Assembly (NCBI GenBank): GCA_963799925.1
Contig: CAWCYZ010000001.1
Location: forward strand, 992,001 to 1,056,000
From: DATBQN01 sp963799925
GTDB lineage: Bacteria > Acidobacteriota > Thermoanaerobaculia > Multivoradales > UBA5704
DNA: 64,000 nucleotides
Direction of reading: 5' to 3'
A program made the translations under genes and the position numbers. This document shows, piece after piece, positions 27,796 to 36,874 of the stretch; the stretch's first letter is position 1; each line of letters opens with the position of its first letter. A model generated the notes under the pieces. The model made no database searches. It had not been told where the DNA came from and saw only the letters and a list, made by a program, of their open reading frames with translations.

Positions 27796-28962
27796 ATGCA
27801 ACGACGCATCCGCCCGGCTTTCGTCGCCGTCGCCACGTTCCTGAGCCTGGGGTCGTCGCTCGCGCTCTCGGCCCGGCAGCAATCCCCGCCGCCGGCCCAA
27901 CCGGCCGACCAGCCCAGCGCCCGCTTCCAGGGCCAGGCTAACGTCAACGAGGTGCTGCTCGACGTCCTGGTGACGGACAAGAAGGGCAACGTCATCGTCG
28001 GCCTGAACAAGAACGACTTCGTGGTCAAGGAGAACGGCAAGCCCGTCGACCTGACCGGCGTGACCTTCTACAGCAACCGGCACTATCTCGAGGAGTCGAA
28101 GGACCTGACGGCCAAGACGGGCCTCGACATCGACCGCGTCCCGGAGAGCCGGTACTTCATCCTCTTCTTCGACGACCAGAAGCAGTCGTCCGTGAACTCG
28201 CCGGTCCTCCTCTCGCAGCAGGTCCAGGCCGGCATCCAGGCCAAGAAATGGGTGTCCCAGAACCTGCTGCCCAACGACTACGTGGCGATCGCGAGCTACG
28301 ACTTCAAGCTGAAGATCCAGCAGGACTTCACCCACGACACGCGAGCCCTCGAGGCGGCGATCGACGCCGCCATCCAGGGCAGGGACACCGAGGGCAACTG
28401 GCCGTCGCGCATCGCCGCCCAGGCCGACGGCCCGTCGCTCCTCGCCAACCTGCCGCGCGGCAACGATCTGCGCGACCGCACACCGCGCATCTACGACGGC
28501 ATCCGCCTGCTCGCCGACGCCGCCGGCCACACCACCGGCAGGAAGAACCTCGTCCTCTTCACCCACGGCTTCGGTACCATCAACAACTTCGGCCAGTACA
28601 TCCCCGACGTGCGCTTCTACCCGCCGATGATGCACGCGCTCAACCACAACAACGTCGCGGTGTACGCGCTCGATCTGGTGCCCGCGGGCATCACCCATCC
28701 GCTCGCCAATGCCATGAACCAGCTGGCGCTGGAGACCGGCGGCGAGTACTACTTCGACTTCACCAATTTCCTCACCCCCCTGCGGCAGGTTTCGAAGGAG
28801 AACAACGGCTATTACCTGCTCTCCTACGGCGCCACCCACGCGGCCGACAAGGGCGGCTTCCAGAAGGTCACCGTCGAGACCACGAACCCCGAGTTCAAGG
28901 TGAAGGCCCGCGAGGGCTATGAGTATGGGAAGACGGACGCCGAGGGCAGGGCGAGCCGTTAA
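27796..28962 (+). CDS. Secreted VWFA-related domain protein (acidobacterial type)
   Basis: A 388-aa exported protein. The signal peptide at 1-27 is followed by a Gln/Pro-rich linker. NVNEVLLDVLVTDKKGN and VGLNKNDFVVKENGKPVDL are the N-terminal block of the VWFA-related family seen mainly in Acidobacteria. The von Willebrand A fold follows (YFILFFDDQKQSS, KNLVLFTHGFGTI, NVAVYALDLVPAGI), with a modified metal-ion site: the DxSxS is degenerate. The last part (NNGYYLLSYGATHAADKGGF, VKAREGYEYG) matches the family end. Start ATG 27796 has AAGGAGAT 5 nt upstream. Function of the family is unknown. Confidence 0.85.
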   Translation: MQRRIRPAFVAVATFLSLGSSLALSARQQSPPPAQPADQPSARFQGQANVNEVLLDVLVTDKKGNVIVGLNKNDFVVKENGKPVDLTGVTFYSNRHYLEESKDLTAKTGLDIDRVPESRYFILFFDDQKQSSVNSPVLLSQQVQAGIQAKKWVSQNLLPNDYVAIASYDFKLKIQQDFTHDTRALEAAIDAAIQGRDTEGNWPSRIAAQADGPSLLANLPRGNDLRDRTPRIYDGIRLLADAAGHTTGRKNLVLFTHGFGTINNFGQYIPDVRFYPPMMHALNHNNVAVYALDLVPAGITHPLANAMNQLALETGGEYYFDFTNFLTPLRQVSKENNGYYLLSYGATHAADKGGFQKVTVETTNPEFKVKAREGYEYGKTDAEGRASR

Positions 28963-28997
28963 GACCTGACGCGTCACCGCGCGCGAGCGAGGGAAGG

Positions 28998-29043
28998 CGC
29001 CGGAGCGGGCGGCCACGAGCCGCCTCTCCGGCGTTTTGCTTTT
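28998..29043 (+). terminator. Rho-independent terminator after the VWFA gene
   Basis: CGCCGGAG (28998-29005) pairs with CTCCGGCG (29026-29033), with an inner GGCGGC/GCCGCC stem, followed by TTTTGCTTTT. Confidence 0.75.
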
Positions 29044-29061
29044 CGCCCCCGCGCCGGCCGA

Positions 29062-30177
29062 TCAACCGAAGCCCGCGCCGGCCCGCAGCAGCCGGCGCGC
29101 CAGGCCGCGATACGGCTGCCGGCAGGCGAGGAGGTCGCCCAGCACCCGGCGGATGCCGGGATGGAGCCGGGCGAACGGCACCATCCACTGCCCCACCGGC
29201 CCCTCGTAGAACAGCCGCGCGGCGAGCGCCGCGCGCTCCATCTCCCCGCTCAGCTCGTCGCCCAGGCGCTCGGCGTAGAGCTCGGGGCGCCCGGTGACGA
29301 GGCTCTCCGCCGCCCACGTGCCGGAGAGCATCCCGTAGCGGATCCCTTCGCGGGTGAGCGGATCGGCGAGGGCCGCGGCGTCGCCGGCGAGCAGCAGGCG
29401 GCGGCCGAGCGCGCGGCGGACGCCGGGCAGCGTGCCGGCGCTCCAGACCGGAATGGGAAAGCGATAGCGGGGGCCGGGGAGGCCGCGCCATCCGGGCGGG
29501 AGGTGACGATCGAGGAAGGCGCCGAGGGTGCGCTCGGCGGCGGCCGGGGCGAGGGCGCCGGCGCCATGGGCGATACCGACCGAGGCGCCGCCCGGCCGGG
29601 GAAAGATCCAGAGATAGGAGTCGGCGAGGTCGGGGAAGGCGAGGACGAGGCGGTTCCAGGGGAAGCCGGAGAGGGACGCCCCCACTCCGACGCTCGCGGC
29701 GGGCCGCGGCAGGCCGGCGCTGCGCCTCGCCAGGCCGCCGGCGCCGTCCGCCCCCACCGCCCAAGCGTAGCGGCGGGACTCGCTTCCCGCGGTCACCGTG
29801 ACGTCGTGCCGGTTGGCGAGGACGCGATCCGCCCGCCGGGAGACCAGCCGCGCCCCGGCGGCGACGGCGGCGGCGGCGAGCGCGGAGTCGAGGTCGGCGC
29901 GACGGAAGATGCGCAGATCGTCGAGCGCCAGGTCGATGCGGCCGCCGCGGGCGTTCTCGAGCGTCGCCTCGGGGCTGTGGACGGCGGGGAGGGCGGCGGG
30001 ATCGAAGCCGGCGAGGAGGGGGAGGACGTGCGAGGGGACGGCCCCGCCGCAGGGCTTCTCGCCCGGCTTCGCCGCCCGGTAGAGGTCGACCGGGATGCCA
30101 CCGCGGGCGAGGGCGAGCGCCGCCGCGGCTCCCGCCGGCCCCCCCCCGAGGACCGCGATGGCCTCGCCGTTCGACAT
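29062..30177 (-). CDS. Geranylgeranyl reductase-like FAD-dependent oxidoreductase
   Basis: A 371-aa flavoprotein. The N-terminal dinucleotide fold AVLGGGPAGAAAALALARGG (residues 8-27), then GEKPCGGAVPSHVL (the PCGGxxP motif of geranylgeranyl reductases), a middle WAVGADGAGGLARR, and the second FAD motif LLLAGDAAALADPLTREGI. The family reduces isoprenoid double bonds in lipids, quinones or chlorophylls. No membrane segments. It stands alone between the VWFA gene terminator and the PP2C gene, 46 nt from the latter's stop. The true substrate cannot be told from sequence. Confidence 0.8.
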   Translation of the reverse strand: MSNGEAIAVLGGGPAGAAAALALARGGIPVDLYRAAKPGEKPCGGAVPSHVLPLLAGFDPAALPAVHSPEATLENARGGRIDLALDDLRIFRRADLDSALAAAAVAAGARLVSRRADRVLANRHDVTVTAGSESRRYAWAVGADGAGGLARRSAGLPRPAASVGVGASLSGFPWNRLVLAFPDLADSYLWIFPRPGGASVGIAHGAGALAPAAAERTLGAFLDRHLPPGWRGLPGPRYRFPIPVWSAGTLPGVRRALGRRLLLAGDAAALADPLTREGIRYGMLSGTWAAESLVTGRPELYAERLGDELSGEMERAALAARLFYEGPVGQWMVPFARLHPGIRRVLGDLLACRQPYRGLARRLLRAGAGFG

Positions 30178-30223
30178 CGAGCGAGATTGTAGCCGGAGGT
30201 GGCACCCGCGGCGGCGCGGTCGC

Positions 30224-31021
30224 CTACTCGCCCGCGCGCTCCCCGTCGTCCTCGATGCCCTCTTCGATCGCCAGCAGGACGACGGTGACGTTGTCGACGC
30301 CGCCCCGCGCGTTCGAGTCGTTGACCAGGGAACGGCAGATCTCGTGCAGACCCTTGCCGGAGCCGAGGCGCTGCTTGATGTCGGCGTCGCCCAGCATGGC
30401 GGTCAGGCCATCCGAGCAGAGGAGGTAGAGGTCGCCGGGGCGCACCTCGACCTCGCGGATGTCGACCTGCACGTCGGCCTCGCCGCCCAGGGCGCGGGTG
30501 ACGACGTTCTTCAAGGGGTGCGAGCGCGCCTGCTCCTGGGAGAGGAAGCCCGCCATCACCTGCTCGTGCACCCAGGTGTGGTCCTGGGTGAGCTGGTCCA
30601 GGCGCCCGTCCCGCATTCGGTAGGCGCGGCTGTCGCCCACGTGGGCCACCGCGGCGAGCGAGCCGTCGAGGAGGAAGCCCACGACCGTCGTCCCCATGCC
30701 GTGGAGCGAGCCGTCCTGGCGGATCGCCCCGAGCACCTTGTCGTGCGCCAGGCGGACGGCCATCTTGATCAGGTTCGAGTGGCGGGAGAGGCGGGTATCG
30801 GCGGCGAAGGGCCAGGTCGTGTCGCGGTCGTTCGTCTTCTCGATGAATTCGTGGATCGAGTCGACCGCGATCTTCGCCGCCACCTCGCCGTGGCTGTGCC
30901 CTCCCATGCCGTCGGCCACGACGTAGAGCTTGTTCTTGGGATCGACCTCGAAGTAATCCTCGTTGTGGGCCCGGGTGAGGCCGACGTCGGAGAGGCCGCA
31001 GGCGCGGACGCGCAGGCTCAT
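30224..31021 (-). CDS. PP2C-family Ser/Thr protein phosphatase
   Basis: A 265-aa metal-dependent phosphatase. Family motifs are in order: DVGLTRAHNEDYF, VVADGMGGHSHGEVA with the metal-binding Asp/Gly, GTTVVGFLLDG, VAHVGDSRAYRMRDG, LTQDHTWV, YLLCSDGLTAML and ARGGVDNVTVVLL. ATG 31021 overlaps the stop of the J-domain gene (ATGA). It likely counters Ser/Thr kinases; one is encoded at 50341-52197. The frame stays open upstream inside the J-domain gene, but that part has no homology. Confidence 0.93.
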   Translation of the reverse strand: MSLRVRACGLSDVGLTRAHNEDYFEVDPKNKLYVVADGMGGHSHGEVAAKIAVDSIHEFIEKTNDRDTTWPFAADTRLSRHSNLIKMAVRLAHDKVLGAIRQDGSLHGMGTTVVGFLLDGSLAAVAHVGDSRAYRMRDGRLDQLTQDHTWVHEQVMAGFLSQEQARSHPLKNVVTRALGGEADVQVDIREVEVRPGDLYLLCSDGLTAMLGDADIKQRLGSGKGLHEICRSLVNDSNARGGVDNVTVVLLAIEEGIEDDGERAGE

Positions 31022-31653
31022 CCCGATTTTCCGAACAGGCCGCGCCGCGGCGCCCGGGTCAGCTCCTCGAGGGCGCGCTGCAGCGCAGGGTCCTCGCCGC
31101 CCCACTGCAGAGCCGTGCGGTAGTGCTGCTCGGCCCGCGCCGCGTCGCCGGCGCCGGCGGCGAGCCGGCCGGCGAGCTTGCGGTAGGAGGCGTTCATCGG
31201 ATCGAGCTCGCAGGCGCGCTCGACCGCCTCGAGCGCGCGGTCGAGCCACTTGCCCTGCTGGCTGCAGGCGAGCGCCAGGTGATGCCAGGCCTGGGCGTTG
31301 CCGGCGTCCGCCTTGGTGGCGCGGTCGAAGTTGTCGGCCGCCTCGAAGAAGTTCTTCTCCCTGTAGGCCTTGATGCCGCGCTGCAGGTAGATGCGGGCGA
31401 GCTGGCGGGGGTCGGCCGCGGTCGCCTCCGGCGGCCGGCTGCTCTCGAGGTCGTGCTGGCGGCGCCGCGCCGGATCGGAGAGGATGTTGAACGCCTGGGT
31501 GATCTCCTGGAACTCGCGCTCGGCGCGCGCCTTCTCCGCCCCCTGGAAACGGTCGGGGTGGCGGACGCGCGCCAGCTCCCGGAAGCGCTGGCGGATCTGC
31601 TCCTCGGTCGCGTTGCGCGGCAACGCGAGGACGGCATAGAAGTCCTCGGGCAT
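31018..31653 (-). CDS. J-domain protein with TPR region
   Basis: A 211-aa protein. The J domain (1-70) has DFYAVLALPRNATEEQIRQR, the essential HPD at 32-34 and EITQAFNILSDPARRRQHD. TPR-like helices fill the rest (ARIYLQRGIKAYREKNFFEA, AWHHLALACSQQGKW, ALEAVERACELDP). It lacks the zinc-finger and substrate domains of DnaJ, so it is a specialised DnaK co-chaperone or scaffold. It lies 8 nt downstream of the HEAT-like gene and overlaps the phosphatase gene. Confidence 0.9.
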   Translation of the reverse strand: MPEDFYAVLALPRNATEEQIRQRFRELARVRHPDRFQGAEKARAEREFQEITQAFNILSDPARRRQHDLESSRPPEATAADPRQLARIYLQRGIKAYREKNFFEAADNFDRATKADAGNAQAWHHLALACSQQGKWLDRALEAVERACELDPMNASYRKLAGRLAAGAGDAARAEQHYRTALQWGGEDPALQRALEELTRAPRRGLFGKSG

Positions 31654-31661
31654 CGGCTGAC

Positions 31662-32672
31662 CTATTGCCGCTTGATTCTATACAAACGGAGGGCCGTCGA
31701 CCGCACGGCGTCGGGGATGTTGCGATCGCGCGATACCTCGCGCAGCTCGCGGACGCTCAAGCGGGAGACCAGCCGGACCCCGATGCCGACCGGCGTCCGG
31801 GGGTTGCCGACGAGGGCGCGGACCACCGCCGACTTCGACACCCAGTCGCGGCGCCTGGCGATCTCCTCGAGGACGTCCTCGCTGACCTGGCGGCTGCGCG
31901 CCACCTGCTCGATCTCCTGGTCGGAGAGGGCGTTGCCGGTGAGCACCGTCAGCGCCACGCGGGAGTTCGGGTCGCGCAGCAGGATCGAGCGCAGCAGGCG
32001 CGCCGCCCCCCGCGCCAGACGGATGCGGGCGGGCACCGGGAGCATCCGGATCTGACCCTCCGAGAGGCCGGTCGTCTCGTCCACCTCGCCGACCGCCGGG
32101 GCGCTCCGCACCTGGGCGACCGCGATGGCGAAGGCCGCCTCGTCGATCTCCTCCTCGACGGCCTCGGCCGCCGGACGCCGCTCGCGCGGCAGCAGGTGCT
32201 CGCGGTACTCGGCCACCCGCCGATGGGTGTAGATCGAGAGCTGCGGGTTCTCCTCCAGGGCGTCGAGTATCGCCGGCTCCTCGACGATGGCGTCCTGGCG
32301 CAGGATGAGGATCTCCTGAAGGTCGGCCGGCACGCTCCGCGCCAGCTCGACGAGGAGCGCCCGCGGCACGTCGCGCCGCCGGAGCACCGCTTCGAGGACC
32401 AGCGGATGGCCGGCGTGGCGGGCGAAATAGGCGAGCACCTCGGCGCCGGCGCCGGCGGCGAGGAAAGGCGCCGCCACCCGCACGTCGACCGCCGCCAGCG
32501 CCGCCACCGCCCGCCCGGCGAGCTCGGGATCGCCGCCGGTGGCGATCGCGACCTGGAGAGGGATCAGCTCCTCGGCCGGGAGGGGGAGGAGCCCCTGGGC
32601 CGCGAGCGTCTGGAGCTGGCGGTTGCCGCCCGAGCGGACCTGCTCGAGGAGAGAGGCCGCGCTGTCGGCCAC
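31662..32672 (-). CDS. HEAT-repeat-like alpha-helical protein of unknown function
   Basis: A 336-aa, helix-rich, probably cytoplasmic protein without signal peptide. Two blocks of short repeated helices (LGNPRTPVGIG-like: LVGNPRTPVGIGVRLVSRL, LTVLTGNALSDQEIEQVARS, ILDALEENPQLSIYTHRRV) suggest HEAT/ARM-type repeats similar to the DUF2336 group. An acidic linker (EAVEEEIDEAAF) separates two halves. It lies 1 nt after the rodZ-like stop and 8 nt before the J-domain gene, so it belongs to this operon. Function unknown. Confidence 0.6.
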   Translation of the reverse strand: MADSAASLLEQVRSGGNRQLQTLAAQGLLPLPAEELIPLQVAIATGGDPELAGRAVAALAAVDVRVAAPFLAAGAGAEVLAYFARHAGHPLVLEAVLRRRDVPRALLVELARSVPADLQEILILRQDAIVEEPAILDALEENPQLSIYTHRRVAEYREHLLPRERRPAAEAVEEEIDEAAFAIAVAQVRSAPAVGEVDETTGLSEGQIRMLPVPARIRLARGAARLLRSILLRDPNSRVALTVLTGNALSDQEIEQVARSRQVSEDVLEEIARRRDWVSKSAVVRALVGNPRTPVGIGVRLVSRLSVRELREVSRDRNIPDAVRSTALRLYRIKRQ

Positions 32673-32673
32673 C

Positions 32674-33846
32674 TCAGAGGGCCTCGTGCTTGTCTTTGAG
32701 CGTGCGGACGGTGTCGAGGTCGATGACCAGGTCGTGGACCGCCTGGCGGGAGTGCGGCAGGTCGAAGGAGTAGCCGTTGACCTGCGCCTCGACGGCGCTC
32801 GGGTTGCCGAGGGTCAGGACCACCTTCTCCTGCGCCTGGAGCTGGAGCGCCTCGCCCGGCACCCGCTCCTCGGAGATCCACTTCTTGCCATCGATCGCCA
32901 CCTCGACCCAGCAGTCGCGGGTGAAGTCGAGGGTCACCTCGAGCGGCGTCGGCTCGCCGGTCGGGGCCGCGGTCGACTCGGCCATGGCGGGAGACATCGC
33001 CGCGTGCTGGATGGTGGGAACCTGGGGAGCGGCTCCTCGCGGTGGCAGCGCGGCCGGCGGCAGAGCGGCCGGCGGCGACGGCGCCGCGGCGCCCGGCGCG
33101 GGAGCCGCCGCAGCCCCCGGCGGCGTTGCGGCAGCGCCGGGAGGGGCAGCCGGAGCGGTGGGAGGAGCCTGCAGGGCGCCGGCCGGCCGGCCGGGTGAGG
33201 GCTTGCGCCCGCCGCGATGCTGGAAGGTGTAGTAGGCGGCGCCGGCGACGAGCGCCAGGGCGATCAGGACGCCGAAGACGACGAGCGCCCGCACGACCCA
33301 CGAGCCGTCCGGGTGGCTGGAGCGGTCGGCGAGGCCGGAGCGGTCGCCGCGGCCTGCCTGATCGGCGCGGGCCTCGCCGCGAAAGGGGCGGACGGTGGAG
33401 GACGCCGGGGCCCCATCGGCCGCGTGCTCCCCTTCGCCGGCGGGCTGGACGGAGAGCCAGTGGTTGACGACCTCGTCCGGCGACAGGCCGACGTAGCGCG
33501 CGTACTCGCGGAGGAAGCCCTTGGCGAAGACCGGCGCGGGGAGGAGGTCGAAGCGGTCGTCCTCCATCGCCTCGAGATAGCGCAGGCTGATCTTGGTGCG
33601 CTCGGCGATGTCGCGCAGCGAGATCTCGCGCAGCTCGCGCTGGCGGCGGAGCCAATGTCCGAAGGAGCCAGGCTCCGCCTCGGCGGCGCTCTTGTCCCAC
33701 GGCGGCGGGCGCATCGAAAGCCGCTTGCCGGCCGGCGCAACGGCGGGCGACGGCGGGGTTGCGCCCCCCACCTCGGTCTCCTGCCGGCCCTCCGGATCGC
33801 CGCTCTTGAGCAGGGTTCGATGCTTTCTCGACACGTTCCTCGGCAC
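32674..33846 (-). CDS. rodZ: RodZ-like membrane protein (HTH_25, TM, DUF4115)
   Basis: A 390-aa bitopic protein. The N-terminal Cro-like helix-turn-helix (about 60-130) reads FGHWLRRQRELREISLRDIA, KISLRYLEAMEDDRFDLLPA and FAKGFLREYARYVGL, exactly the RodZ cytoplasmic domain that binds MreB. One membrane helix follows (VVRALVVFGVLIALALVAGA), then a Pro/Ala-rich periplasmic linker and a C-terminal DUF4115 domain (EVTLDFTRDCWVEVAIDGKK, LTLGNPSAVEAQVNG). GTG 33846 gives a 50-residue leader before the HTH; ATG 33714 is an alternative. mreB is not in the window. It is divergent from the GreA-domain gene. Confidence 0.87.
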   Translation of the reverse strand: MPRNVSRKHRTLLKSGDPEGRQETEVGGATPPSPAVAPAGKRLSMRPPPWDKSAAEAEPGSFGHWLRRQRELREISLRDIAERTKISLRYLEAMEDDRFDLLPAPVFAKGFLREYARYVGLSPDEVVNHWLSVQPAGEGEHAADGAPASSTVRPFRGEARADQAGRGDRSGLADRSSHPDGSWVVRALVVFGVLIALALVAGAAYYTFQHRGGRKPSPGRPAGALQAPPTAPAAPPGAAATPPGAAAAPAPGAAAPSPPAALPPAALPPRGAAPQVPTIQHAAMSPAMAESTAAPTGEPTPLEVTLDFTRDCWVEVAIDGKKWISEERVPGEALQLQAQEKVVLTLGNPSAVEAQVNGYSFDLPHSRQAVHDLVIDLDTVRTLKDKHEAL

Positions 33847-33963
33847 GCGTACGTAACTTTACGCGGCTGATCGGTTCCGGTCAATGAAAAAACGTGTCAG
33901 CATCGCAGTTTGTCGCGCTTGGGCCCGGGCGCGAAAACAAATCTGTTATCTTCCTCCTCCGCC

Positions 33964-36048
33964 ATGGCGATCTCGCGCGACACGCAAAACCACCTTGCCA
34001 AGGGAGACTTCGAAGCGGTGGAGGGCGAGTGGCTGGCGCACCTCGAGGAGGACGCCGCCGACCTCGACTACTTCGTCGGGGTGGCGCGGGCCCTCGCCGG
34101 CACCGGCGAGGAGGAGCGCGCGCGGTTCCTTCTCGGGATGCTCGACGAGCAGCTCCGCGGCCCGGCGAGCCGCTGGGACGTGCGCCTGAAGCTCCTGGCG
34201 CGCGCCGCCAACCTCCTGCTCCCCCAGGAAGCCATCCACCCGCAGATCCTGGACACCCTCGACCACCTCTATGCCGGCAGGGCGACCTACAAGGGCCTCC
34301 GCGAGTCGGTGGGCCTGCTGCGTGCCACCCACGACATCCCCAAGACCTGGGAGAAGGTCGAGCGCCTGCAGGGCCTCCTCGCCTTCGATCTCGGCTCGGT
34401 CGTCTTCATGCAGGGGCGCGGCGCCGGCCGCGTCGTCGAGGTGAACCTCGGGCTCGAGAGCTTCAAGGTCGATTTCGAGCGCTACCCCGGGCTGATGGTC
34501 GGCTTCAAGGCGGCGGCCAAGCTCCTCCAGCCGCTGCCGTCGAGCCACGTGCTGCGCCGCAAGCTGGAGAACCCCAAGGAGCTCGCGGCGCTGGCGCCTC
34601 CCGAGCTCCTGCGGGTGATGTTGACGAGCTACAACCGGCCGCTCACCGCGGGAGAGATCCGCGAGGACCTGGCGGGGATCGTCAGCGAGAAGGAGTGGAC
34701 CTCCTGGTGGGGGGCGGCGAGGAAGCACCCGCAGGTGGTGGCGAGCGGTGCCGGAGCGCGCCAGACCTACACCTGGGCCGAGACCAGCGGCAGCGCCCTC
34801 GAATCGGTCTGGCGGGCCTTCGAGAAGGCGCCGCCGCGGCGCAAGATCGAGCTCCTCCGGCGCGACGGCGGGCGCGACCCGGCGCTGCGCGACCGCATGT
34901 CCGCCGAGCTCCTCCGCCTGGGCGACCAGGCCGCCGCCGGCAAAGACCCGGCGCTCGCCTACGAGATCTGGTTCGCCCTGGAGCGCGCCGGGACGGCCCC
35001 CGACGGCCTCGCCTGGGCGCCGGACACGATGCTGGCGCGCGCCACCGCCGATCCGGCGCGGATCCTCTCCGGGGTCGAGGACCGGCTGCTGCGCGAGCGC
35101 GGCTACGCCATGCTCCGCGAGCACCGCGCCGACTGGGCGGCGGTCTACCTGGGCCTCCTCTCCCAGGAGGCGGACCCGCGGGCGCTCGACCTCCTGGCCG
35201 ACGGCCTGGCCCGCGAGGCGCCGCGCGACCTCGAGCGCTTCTGGGACACCCTCCTCACCCAGCCGCACCGCGCCCCGGCCGCCTTCACCTGGATGGCCGA
35301 GCGCGCCGCCGAGGACGAGGGGCTGCGGTCGCGCAGCCCGCTGCGCATGCTGCAGCAGCTCCTGGGCAGCCTGACGCGCGACGAGTTCGCCCCCTACCGC
35401 CTGCGCCTCCTGGCGCTCGCCGAGTCGGGCAGCACCGTGCCGCGCCTCCTCGCCCACCTGACCCCCGAGCAGGCAGCGCAGGCCGAGGAGGCGGTGGCGC
35501 GCGCCGCCGGTCTCGAGCCCTATCAACGCGTGCAGCTCGTCAACGCCCTGGAGCTCCGCTTCCAGGCCCTCCGCAAGGAGAGCCAGGCGGTGCTCTACGC
35601 GACGCCCGAATCGATCGACGCCAAGCGCGAGGAGCTCAAGCAGATCCTCGCCGTCGACATCCCGGCCAACCGCAAGGCGATCGAGGAGGCGCGGGCGATG
35701 GGCGACCTGCGCGAGAACTTCGAGTACAAGTCGGCGCGCCAGCGCCACGAGTACCTGAATGCCAGGGCCACGTCGCTCAACGCCGAGCTGGCGCGCGCCC
35801 GGCCGATCGAGACCTCGGGCATCGACGTCTCGGAGGTGCGCATCGGCAGCCGCGTCCGCCTGATGAACGGCGCCGGCCGCGAGCGGACGCTCATCATCCT
35901 CGGCCCGTGGGAGAGCCGGCCGGAGCAGGACATCATCTCCTATGAGTCCGACATGGCCAGGCTGATGCTCGGCCGCGGCGTCGGCGCCGCGGTCGCCCTC
36001 GGCAGCGAGAGCTGGACGATCCGTTCGATCGAGCCCTACGCGAGCTGA
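33964..36048 (+). CDS. Long GreA-domain transcription factor with large N-terminal extension
   Basis: A 694-aa protein whose last 150 residues are a GreA/GreB domain. The coiled coil has the acidic tip AMGDLRENFEYKSARQRHEY, with the Asp and Glu that GreA inserts into the RNA polymerase secondary channel. The FKBP-like C-terminal part has VRIGSRVRLMNGAGRERTLI and VGAAVALGSESWTI. The first 540 residues are alpha-helical and repeat-like, with no motif I recognise (FEAVEGEWLAHLEE at the start). Ordinary GreA is about 160 aa. Comparable large forms are known in Chlamydiae and some other phyla. ATG 33964 was chosen; an upstream ATG at 33910 lacks a ribosome site. Confidence 0.82.
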   Translation: MAISRDTQNHLAKGDFEAVEGEWLAHLEEDAADLDYFVGVARALAGTGEEERARFLLGMLDEQLRGPASRWDVRLKLLARAANLLLPQEAIHPQILDTLDHLYAGRATYKGLRESVGLLRATHDIPKTWEKVERLQGLLAFDLGSVVFMQGRGAGRVVEVNLGLESFKVDFERYPGLMVGFKAAAKLLQPLPSSHVLRRKLENPKELAALAPPELLRVMLTSYNRPLTAGEIREDLAGIVSEKEWTSWWGAARKHPQVVASGAGARQTYTWAETSGSALESVWRAFEKAPPRRKIELLRRDGGRDPALRDRMSAELLRLGDQAAAGKDPALAYEIWFALERAGTAPDGLAWAPDTMLARATADPARILSGVEDRLLRERGYAMLREHRADWAAVYLGLLSQEADPRALDLLADGLAREAPRDLERFWDTLLTQPHRAPAAFTWMAERAAEDEGLRSRSPLRMLQQLLGSLTRDEFAPYRLRLLALAESGSTVPRLLAHLTPEQAAQAEEAVARAAGLEPYQRVQLVNALELRFQALRKESQAVLYATPESIDAKREELKQILAVDIPANRKAIEEARAMGDLRENFEYKSARQRHEYLNARATSLNAELARARPIETSGIDVSEVRIGSRVRLMNGAGRERTLIILGPWESRPEQDIISYESDMARLMLGRGVGAAVALGSESWTIRSIEPYAS

Positions 36049-36065
36049 GCCCGGCGGAGGGAGCC

Positions 36066-36857
36066 ATGAACGTTCTGCAGCGCAATCACGTGCAGCTCTC
36101 GGGTCGGGCCGCCGGCCCGGCCATGATCTTCGCCCACGGCTTCGGCTGCGACCAGAACATGTGGCGGCTCGTCGCCCCCGCCTTCGCCGGCGAGCGGCGG
36201 ATCGTCCTCTTCGACCACGTCGGCGCCGGGGGGTCGGACGCCGCGAGCTACAGCCCGGGCAAGTACGGCTCGCTGCAGGGTTATGCCGCCGACGTTCTCG
36301 AGATCTGCCGCGCGCTGGGGCTCGAGCGCGCCACCTTCGTCGGCCACTCGGTCTCCGCCATGATCGGGGCGTTGGCGGCGATCCAGGAGCCGGAGCGGTT
36401 CGCCAACCTCGTCCTCATCGGACCCTCGCCGTGCTACATCGACGATGAGGGCTACACCGGCGGCTTCAGCCGCGAGGACATCGACGGGCTGCTCGACTCG
36501 CTCGACAGCAACTACCTGGGCTGGTCGAGCGCGATGGCGCCCGTGATCATGGGGAACCCGGACCGCCCGGAGCTCGGGGCGGAGCTCGCCAACAGCTTCT
36601 GCCGCACCGATCCCGAGATCGCCCGCCACTTCGCGCGCGTCACCTTCCTCTCCGACAACCGGGCCGACCTGCCGCGGGTGAAGACCCGGACGCTGATCCT
36701 GCAGTGCGCCGAGGACGCGATCGCCCCGCGGTCGGTGGGCGAGTACGTGCACCGGCAGATCGCGGGCAGCGAGCTGGTGCTGCTCGAGGCGACCGGGCAC
36801 TGCCCGAACCTCAGCGCTCCCGAGGAGACGATCGCGGCGATCGAGGCGTTCCTGTAG
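36066..36857 (+). CDS. rsbQ: RsbQ-type alpha/beta hydrolase
   Basis: A 263-aa protein matching Bacillus RsbQ along its length: FAHGFGCDQNMWRLVAPAF, ILFD-like VLFDHVGAGGSD, nucleophile elbow FVGHSVSAMIGALA with Ser95, IGPSPCYIDD, FCRTDPEIARHFA, LILQCAEDAIAP (acid) and TGHCPNLSAPEETI (His). RsbQ hydrolyses a small hydrophobic ligand for the PAS phosphatase RsbP in the sigma-B energy-stress pathway. The next gene, 17 nt downstream, encodes a PAS histidine kinase, so the hydrolase probably serves that sensor. It follows the GreA-domain gene closely (17 nt). Confidence 0.9.
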   Translation: MNVLQRNHVQLSGRAAGPAMIFAHGFGCDQNMWRLVAPAFAGERRIVLFDHVGAGGSDAASYSPGKYGSLQGYAADVLEICRALGLERATFVGHSVSAMIGALAAIQEPERFANLVLIGPSPCYIDDEGYTGGFSREDIDGLLDSLDSNYLGWSSAMAPVIMGNPDRPELGAELANSFCRTDPEIARHFARVTFLSDNRADLPRVKTRTLILQCAEDAIAPRSVGEYVHRQIAGSELVLLEATGHCPNLSAPEETIAAIEAFL

Positions 36858-36874
36858 CTGCGCCAGGCGGACAC

